The notes under the pieces are model-generated. The model had not been told where the DNA came from, did not search any database, and worked only from the letters and a program-made list of their open reading frames with translations. This document shows positions 61,058-64,000 of a stretch of 64,000 nucleotides of DNA, piece after piece. Both the position numbers and the translations under genes were made by a program. Source of the DNA: Methylobacterium radiodurans (GTDB lineage Bacteria > Pseudomonadota > Alphaproteobacteria > Rhizobiales > Beijerinckiaceae); NCBI RefSeq assembly GCF_003173735.1, contig NZ_CP029551.1, forward strand, positions 1,603,501 to 1,667,500. Direction: 5' to 3'. Numbering within the stretch: position 1 is the stretch's first letter; each line of letters begins with the position of its first letter.

Positions 61058-61702
61058 TCACTCGTTGACCGCGCCCGTCTCGTCGTCCCGGGCCGTGAGC
61101 CGCTTCGACTCCGCGGAGCCGTCCTGCCTGAGATAGATGCTCAGGAGCAGGAACATGCCCATCGCGAAGAACTCCGCCTGCCAAGTCTGGAAGGTCTGGA
61201 ACCAGAGATCGGCGGAGACGAGGGATTGCGCGAGGTCGAGGGCGGCCTCTCCGCGCCGGCTCCTGTCGGCGTTGTAGCTCGCCGCGTTCGCGAAGAAGAA
61301 GGCCGCGAAGGCGAGCAGGAACAGGCCCAGGAAGGCGAGCGACAGCCCGTTGGCGTAGGTCCAGGAGTACGGGCGGCCCACCCGGTCGGGCGCGCCCGGT
61401 CTCGGGCCCTGCGCGGCCGCCTCGTCATCGGGTTTGCGCGAGTGCGAGGCACCCCGCTGGCGCAGGAACACGCTGAAGACGATCAGCACCAGAAGCTGAA
61501 GCAGGGCCGCCTGCCAGTTGCTGAACACACCTTTCAGGAAGCCCGGATCGGCCAGATAGGCGATCAGGCCGGAACTCCGGGACTGGCCGGCAGGATCCTC
61601 GGTCTGGAGGGCGTATCCGCTGATCGCCTGCCCGCCGATGCAGATGAGGAACAGGCCGAAGAAGGCCAGTGTGAGGCCGTTGTCCTTCAGGAACCGCGCC
61701 AT
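61058..61702 (-). CDS. DUF6766-like membrane protein with an internal duplication
   Basis: 214 residues, four hydrophobic segments. The halves repeat one unit: 'NGLTLAFFGLFLICIGGQAIS' (8-28) and 'NGLSLAFLGLFLLAFAAFFFA' (about 120-140), each followed by a second helix ending in 'FLRQRG' or 'YLRQDG'. This resembles what I recall as DUF6766, a family of unknown function. A charged loop joins the halves. ATG at 61702; convergent with the tetR gene and downstream of dxr. Confidence 0.8.
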   Translation of the reverse strand: MARFLKDNGLTLAFFGLFLICIGGQAISGYALQTEDPAGQSRSSGLIAYLADPGFLKGVFSNWQAALLQLLVLIVFSVFLRQRGASHSRKPDDEAAAQGPRPGAPDRVGRPYSWTYANGLSLAFLGLFLLAFAAFFFANAASYNADRSRRGEAALDLAQSLVSADLWFQTFQTWQAEFFAMGMFLLLSIYLRQDGSAESKRLTARDDETGAVNE

Positions 61703-61805
61703 CGTCCCGTCGACCGCTGCGCCGCCCTCCCGCGGGGCGGCCCAGGACCAACCGCGCGGACGCGGATGCGTTCTCGGCCAGCCCCTCCGGGGCCTCGATC
61801 GGGCT

Positions 61806-62984
61806 TCAGCCCGCCGCGCGCAGCCGCGGCAGGGCCTGCGCCGACCAGGCGCGCGCCTCGGCGTCGATGGCGAGCGCCGCGTCGACGTCCTCCGGCGCGG
61901 TGCGGTGGATGCCCGAGAAATGCTCGCAGGTGCGCTCGACCAGATCCGCGATGCCGTAGAACGCGATCTCGCCGCGGATGAAGGCCGCTACCGCGATCTC
62001 GTTGGCCGCGTTCATCACGGTCGGGGCCGCGCCGCCGTCGTGGAGCGCCGCCCGGGCGATCCGCAGACAGGGAAAGCGGTCCTCGTCCACCGGCTCGAAG
62101 GTGAGGCTGCCCGCGGCCGCCAGGTCGAGGGGCCGGCCGCGCGCGATGGTCAGGCGCTCGCCGAGCCCCAGGCAGTGGGCGATCGGCACGCGCATGTCCG
62201 GCATGGCGAGGCCGGCCGTCACCGCGCCGTCGAGCCAGTAGACGAGCCCGTGCACGATCGATTGCGGGTGGACGATGGCGTCGAGCCGGTCGTGGCCGAG
62301 TCCGAACAGGTGGTGCGCCTCGATCAACTCCAGCCCCTTGTTCATCAGGGAGGCCGAATCGATGTTGATCTTCATGCCCATCGACCAAGTCGGGTGGGCG
62401 GCGGCCTCCGCGGCGGTGGCCGCCGCGATGCGCTCGCGCGTCCAGGTGCGGAACGGGCCGCCCGAGGCCGTGATCGTCATCTTGGCGACGTCCGAGACCG
62501 GTCCGTGGCCGAGCGCCTGGGCGAGCGCGTTGTGCTCGGAATCGACCGGCAGCAGCGTCGCGCCGTAGCGCTTGGCGTCGCGCATGAAGGCCTCGCCCGC
62601 GCAGACGAGGCTCTCCTTGTTGGCGAGCGCCACGGTGCGGCCGAGGCGGAGCGCCGCGTGGGTCGGCTTGAGGCCGGCCGCTCCGCTCACCGCCGCCACC
62701 ACGATGTCGGCGTCCCGCGCCACGGCCTCCAGCACCGCGCTCTCGCCAGCTCCGTTCGGGATGCCGGAGCCGGCGAGCGCCTCGGCGAGCGCCGGGCCGG
62801 CCGACTCGTCGGCGAGTGCGGCGAATTCGGCCTTCATCTCGCGGGCGAGCTTGGCAAGCGCCTGCGCGTCGCGCCCGCCCACCACCGCGCCGACCCGGAA
62901 GCGGTCGGCGTGCTGGGCGAGGAGGTCGGTGGTCGAGCGGCCGATCGAGCCGGTCGCGCCCAGCACGGAGACGGTGAAAGCCAC
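61806..62984 (-). CDS. dxr: 1-deoxy-D-xylulose-5-phosphate reductoisomerase
   Basis: 392-residue second enzyme of the MEP isoprenoid pathway: NADPH loop 'VSVLGATGSIGRSTTDLL', 'ALANKESLVCAG', metal/substrate residues in 'LPVDSEHNALAQAL', and 'MNAANEIAVAAFIRGEI'. The start is GTG at 62984 (VAFTVSVLG), with AAGGAG about 11 bases upstream and 14 bases after the cdsA stop. It is normally followed by rseP; here a DUF6766-like gene lies 103 bases on. Confidence 0.97.
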   Translation of the reverse strand: MAFTVSVLGATGSIGRSTTDLLAQHADRFRVGAVVGGRDAQALAKLAREMKAEFAALADESAGPALAEALAGSGIPNGAGESAVLEAVARDADIVVAAVSGAAGLKPTHAALRLGRTVALANKESLVCAGEAFMRDAKRYGATLLPVDSEHNALAQALGHGPVSDVAKMTITASGGPFRTWTRERIAAATAAEAAAHPTWSMGMKINIDSASLMNKGLELIEAHHLFGLGHDRLDAIVHPQSIVHGLVYWLDGAVTAGLAMPDMRVPIAHCLGLGERLTIARGRPLDLAAAGSLTFEPVDEDRFPCLRIARAALHDGGAAPTVMNAANEIAVAAFIRGEIAFYGIADLVERTCEHFSGIHRTAPEDVDAALAIDAEARAWSAQALPRLRAAG

Positions 62985-62998
62985 GGAAGAGAACTCCT

Positions 62999-63850
62999 TC
63001 AGGCGGCGAGGTGCCGCGCGGCGAGGTACAGGCCGGCGAGCAGCGCCACCGCGAAAAATCCGTCGAGGCGGTCCATCACGCCGCCGTGGCCGGGGATCGA
63101 CCGGCCGGAATCCTTGACCCCGTAATGCCGCTTCAGGGCGGATTCGAGGAGATCGCCTGCCTGGCTGAGCACCGACGAGACGGCGCTGACGAGCGCCACC
63201 AGGGCGAGGTTGGTGTCGGCGAGCGGGCTCCAGCCCTGCTGGCGTGCGAGCGCCACGAGGGCCGTTCCAGCCACCACCGCGCCCGCGAGGCCGCCAAGCG
63301 CGCCCGACCACGTCTTCTTCGGCGAGACGGCGGGCATCAGCTTCGGCCCACCGAAGGTGCGGCCGGTGAAATAGGCGACGATGTCGGTGGCCCAGACGAC
63401 CGCGAACATCCAGGCCGGGCCGAGGATGCCGATCTCGGGCGCGTCGCGCAGCGCCGGTGGCACCAGGGCGACGACGGCACCGCCGGTGAGGGCGCCGAGC
63501 GCCCGCAGGCGCCCCGGATTGTCGTGGGGCAGCGCGAGGCAGAGGGCCGAGCCGCCGGCGAGGATCGCGAGGCCGACCCAGAACGGAACTTCCCGCTCCA
63601 GGCAGATCGTGAGCGCGGCCAGTGTGACCGCGACGGTGGCGAGGAGCGCCCGGCGCGGCAGGGTGCGGCTCATGCCGATCCACTCGCCAGCGCCGACGAT
63701 CGCCGCCGCGAGCCAGATTCCCGCGAAGGCCCAGCCGCCGAGCACCAACCCTGAGACGACGAGCGCGGCCAGCACGCATCCTGAGAGGACGCGCAGACCG
63801 AGTTCCCGGCTGCCGAAGGCCTTTCGCGGCGGTGCCGCCTCTCCCGCCAT
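62999..63850 (-). CDS. cdsA: Phosphatidate cytidylyltransferase
   Basis: 283-residue integral membrane enzyme making CDP-diacylglycerol for phospholipid synthesis. About seven or eight helices; the C-terminal signature 'SALKRHYGVKDSGRSIPGHGGVMDRLDG' region is complete. 'FTGRTFGGPKLMPAVSPKKTWSG' is the second conserved block. ATG at 63850, 26 bases after the frr stop. uppS, usually between frr and cdsA, is absent. Confidence 0.96.
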   Translation of the reverse strand: MAGEAAPPRKAFGSRELGLRVLSGCVLAALVVSGLVLGGWAFAGIWLAAAIVGAGEWIGMSRTLPRRALLATVAVTLAALTICLEREVPFWVGLAILAGGSALCLALPHDNPGRLRALGALTGGAVVALVPPALRDAPEIGILGPAWMFAVVWATDIVAYFTGRTFGGPKLMPAVSPKKTWSGALGGLAGAVVAGTALVALARQQGWSPLADTNLALVALVSAVSSVLSQAGDLLESALKRHYGVKDSGRSIPGHGGVMDRLDGFFAVALLAGLYLAARHLAA

Positions 63851-63876
63851 CGCGCGCGGTCCCGACGCTTGCCGCG

Positions 63877-64000
63877 TCAGACCTGCATGATCTCCTTCTC
63901 CTTGGAGGCCAGCACGCCGTCGATCTCGGCGATGAACTGGTCGGTCGCCTTCTGCACGTCGCCGGCCTGGCGCTTCTCGTCGTCCTCCGAGATGGCGCTG
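63877..64000 (-). CDS. frr: Ribosome recycling factor, C-terminal end (partial)
   Basis: The last 40 residues, '[20 protein letters not shown]' onward to '[10 protein letters not shown]', match the RRF C-terminus, which ends in the same KEKEIMxV. RRF splits post-termination ribosomes with EF-G. The 5' part lies beyond the window edge. Followed by cdsA. Confidence 0.92.
   Translation of the reverse strand, partial: SAISEDDEKRQAGDVQKATDQFIAEIDGVLASKEKEIMQV

Overview
The window is a high-GC, densely packed chromosomal segment from an alphaproteobacterium of the order Hyphomicrobiales, most likely Methylobacterium or Methylorubrum. The call rests on the alphaproteobacterial cell-cycle genes rcdA (DUF1465) and gapR (DUF2312), Omp25/31-type barrels with proline runs, NnrU, a DUF6101-like protein, a DHFR-fold protein resembling dihydromethanopterin reductase DmrA of methylotrophs, and many short palindromic intergenic elements. 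It is nearly all core genome. I saw no rRNA, tRNA, CRISPR array, prophage or insertion sequence.

Layout. 1-1.2 kb: end of a DUF1611/DgcN gene coupled to the racemase dgcA. 1.3-10.7 kb: housekeeping genes (DciA-like DUF721, mutY, a NudK-like Nudix hydrolase, a TusA-like protein, gshA, rsmE, ubiA, cysQ) with small secreted or unknown proteins. 10.7-18.5 kb: a cold-shock gene with a structured leader, small unknown genes, a DJ-1/PfpI protein, an L,D-transpeptidase, rcdA, gapR and a COG0523 GTPase. 18.6-24.4 kb: an orphan sensor-like protein, two related outer-membrane barrels, rpsD, a MerR regulator and small proteins. 24.7-29.7 kb: the prkA-yeaH-spoVR stress operon. 29.8-35 kb: a thioesterase, the nrdR-ribD-ribE run, glyA with a readable promoter, and a lytic transglycosylase. 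35-46 kb: a secreted propeller-like protein, nnrU, a YfgM-like protein, der, ybdK, the DmrA candidate, an SDR, purF, cvpA, radA.

46-52 kb: alr without a normal start codon, overlapped by a DUF29 gene that is joined to a decayed DnaB N-terminal-domain gene; then dnaB, rplI, a DUF2232 membrane protein and rpsR-rpsF, whose leader can hide its ribosome binding site. 52-57 kb: glutathione peroxidase, cytochrome b561, a tandem Inh-domain protein coupled to a 2-hydroxyacid dehydrogenase, leuC, and a cluster of palindromes. 57-61 kb: an emrAB efflux operon divergent from its TetR gene, with two matching 19-bp operators between them. 61-64 kb: a DUF6766 protein, dxr, cdsA and the end of frr. This is the usual frr-uppS-cdsA-dxr-rseP cluster, but without uppS and rseP.

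No unmistakable new defence or mobile system is present. The items most worth a second look are the alr/DUF29/DnaB-N junction, the regulatory RNA candidates at cspA and rpsF, the emrAB operators, the orphan cyclase-type sensor protein, the DmrA candidate, and the palindromic repeat family.
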